The translations under genes and the position numbers were made by a program. Below the pieces are notes generated by a model. The model was not told where the DNA came from and did no database searches. It worked only from the letters and a program-made list of their open reading frames with translations. Positions 5,692 to 6,210 of a stretch of 6,210 nt of DNA are shown here, piece by piece. Source of the stretch: Sphingomonadales bacterium. Its GTDB lineage: Bacteria; Pseudomonadota; Alphaproteobacteria; Sphingomonadales; Sphingomonadaceae. The DNA lies in contig JAGPVK010000364.1 in NCBI GenBank assembly GCA_018067055.1, forward strand, positions 1 to 6,210. The letters are read 5' to 3'. Every line of letters begins with the position of its first letter. The first letter of the stretch is position 1.

Positions 5692-6210
5692 TCAGGCTTC
5701 GGGATCCTCTAGACTATAGCCAAGCCCCCTGATCGTCGAAATGACCTCGGCCCCCAATTTCTTGCGGATACGGGTAACGAACACCTCAATGGTATTGGAA
5801 TCGCGGTCAAAATCCTGATCGTAGATATGCTCGATCAGTTCGGTCCGGGATACCACCTTGCCCTTGTGATGCATCAGATAGGAGAGCAATTTATATTCCT
5901 GCGCCGTCAGCTTGACCGGACTGCCGTCGAGCGTAACTTTGCCCGATCTTGTATCGAGACGCACGGTTCCGGCGGTGAGTTCTGAAGAGGCGTTGCCCGA
6001 CGCGCGGCGGATCAGCGCCCGCAGCCGTGCAATCAGCTCCTCGGTCTGGAAGGGTTTCGCCAGATAATCATCGGCGCCTGCATCCAGGCCGGCGACCTTG
6101 TCCGACCAACTGTCGCGAGCGGTCAGCACCAATACCGGAAAATTGCGCTCCTCCTTGCGCCAGCGATCGAGCACTGTGAGACCGTCAATTTCCGGCAGGC
6201 CGAGATCCAG
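5692..6210 (-). CDS. OmpR/PhoP-family response regulator, N-terminus cut off
   Basis: The frame is open to the window end; 172 residues are visible and roughly the first 50 are missing. The visible part starts at LDLGLPEIDG, whose Asp (codon 6207-6205) is the expected phosphorylation site. It continues with VLVLTARD (the conserved Thr), AGADDYLAKPF (the conserved Lys, visible residue 52) and the end of the receiver domain at LIRRASG. After a linker comes an OmpR-type winged-helix DNA-binding domain (about visible residues 78-172) with LTAQEYKLLSYLMHH, VVSRTELIEHIYD, the recognition helix region NTIEVFVTRIRKKL and the C-terminal hairpin VISTIRGLGYSLE. It is a cytoplasmic transcription factor controlled by the downstream kinase. 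Its stop overlaps the probable CTG start of the kinase by four bases, so translation is likely coupled. PhoP-like is a similarity judgement; the regulon is unknown. Confidence 0.92.
   Translation of the reverse strand: MDLGLPEIDGLTVLDRWRKEERNFPVLVLTARDSWSDKVAGLDAGADDYLAKPFQTEELIARLRALIRRASGNASSELTAGTVRLDTRSGKVTLDGSPVKLTAQEYKLLSYLMHHKGKVVSRTELIEHIYDQDFDRDSNTIEVFVTRIRKKLGAEVISTIRGLGYSLEDPEA
5705..5710 (-). promoter_or_regulatory. Shine-Dalgarno AGAGGA favouring a CTG start of the kinase
   Basis: On the minus strand AGAGGA (5710-5705) is followed after nine bases by CTG (5695-5693), in frame with the sensor kinase and sharing CTGA with the regulator's stop. By contrast the first in-frame ATG, 5596, is preceded only by GGTCGGCGG. 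The intervening 33 codons encode a polar stretch ending in GSLGRR just before the first membrane helix, as expected for a cytoplasmic N-terminus. Confidence 0.45.

Noticed and set aside
5700..5713. GGGATCCTCTAGA, identical to a stretch of the pUC cloning polylinker
   Set aside because: The codons encode the normal C-terminus of the response regulator (SLEDP), the reading frames continue on both sides, and no further vector sequence flanks it; chance match of BamHI and XbaI sites.

Overview
The window looks like ordinary chromosome of an alphaproteobacterium, most likely a sphingomonad (Sphingopyxis / Parasphingorhabdus-like). This is inferred from moderate GC content, the style of the proteins (a sphingomonad-type long-chain polyprenyl diphosphate synthase, an alphaproteobacterial NDUFS4-like complex I accessory protein), and short intergenic sequences resembling dispersed repeats of that order. 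I see no mobile element, tRNA, rRNA or CRISPR.

Layout. (1) 1-1210, plus strand: the 3' part of a TPM-domain (YgcG-type) protein with a membrane anchor and a Gly-rich tail, overlapping by one base a second TPM-like membrane protein; a lemA gene often precedes such a pair but would lie outside the window. (2) 1211-1292: a degenerate inverted repeat of REP-like type. (3) 1293-1805, plus strand: a Nudix hydrolase of ADP-ribose pyrophosphatase type. (4) 1825-1850: a strong hairpin between convergent genes. (5) 3168 down to 1852, minus strand: polyprenyl diphosphate synthase followed after 24 bases by an NDUFS4-like complex I subunit, a pair linked to the quinone respiratory chain. (6) 3285-3569, plus strand: a single-domain AroQ chorismate mutase, divergent from the synthase. 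(7) 6210 down to 3689, minus strand: an OmpR-family response regulator (N-terminus cut by the window edge), its PhoQ-like sensor kinase, and a small exported protein of unknown function, probably one operon.

How they work together: the two-component pair would sense an envelope or periplasmic signal, and the small exported protein downstream could be a partner or output. The synthase makes the ubiquinone tail precursor, while the NDUFS4-like protein belongs to NADH dehydrogenase, which reduces ubiquinone.

I found no clear undescribed system. The best leads are a probable CTG start (CTGA overlap) for the sensor kinase and the unrecognised exported protein at the end of its operon.
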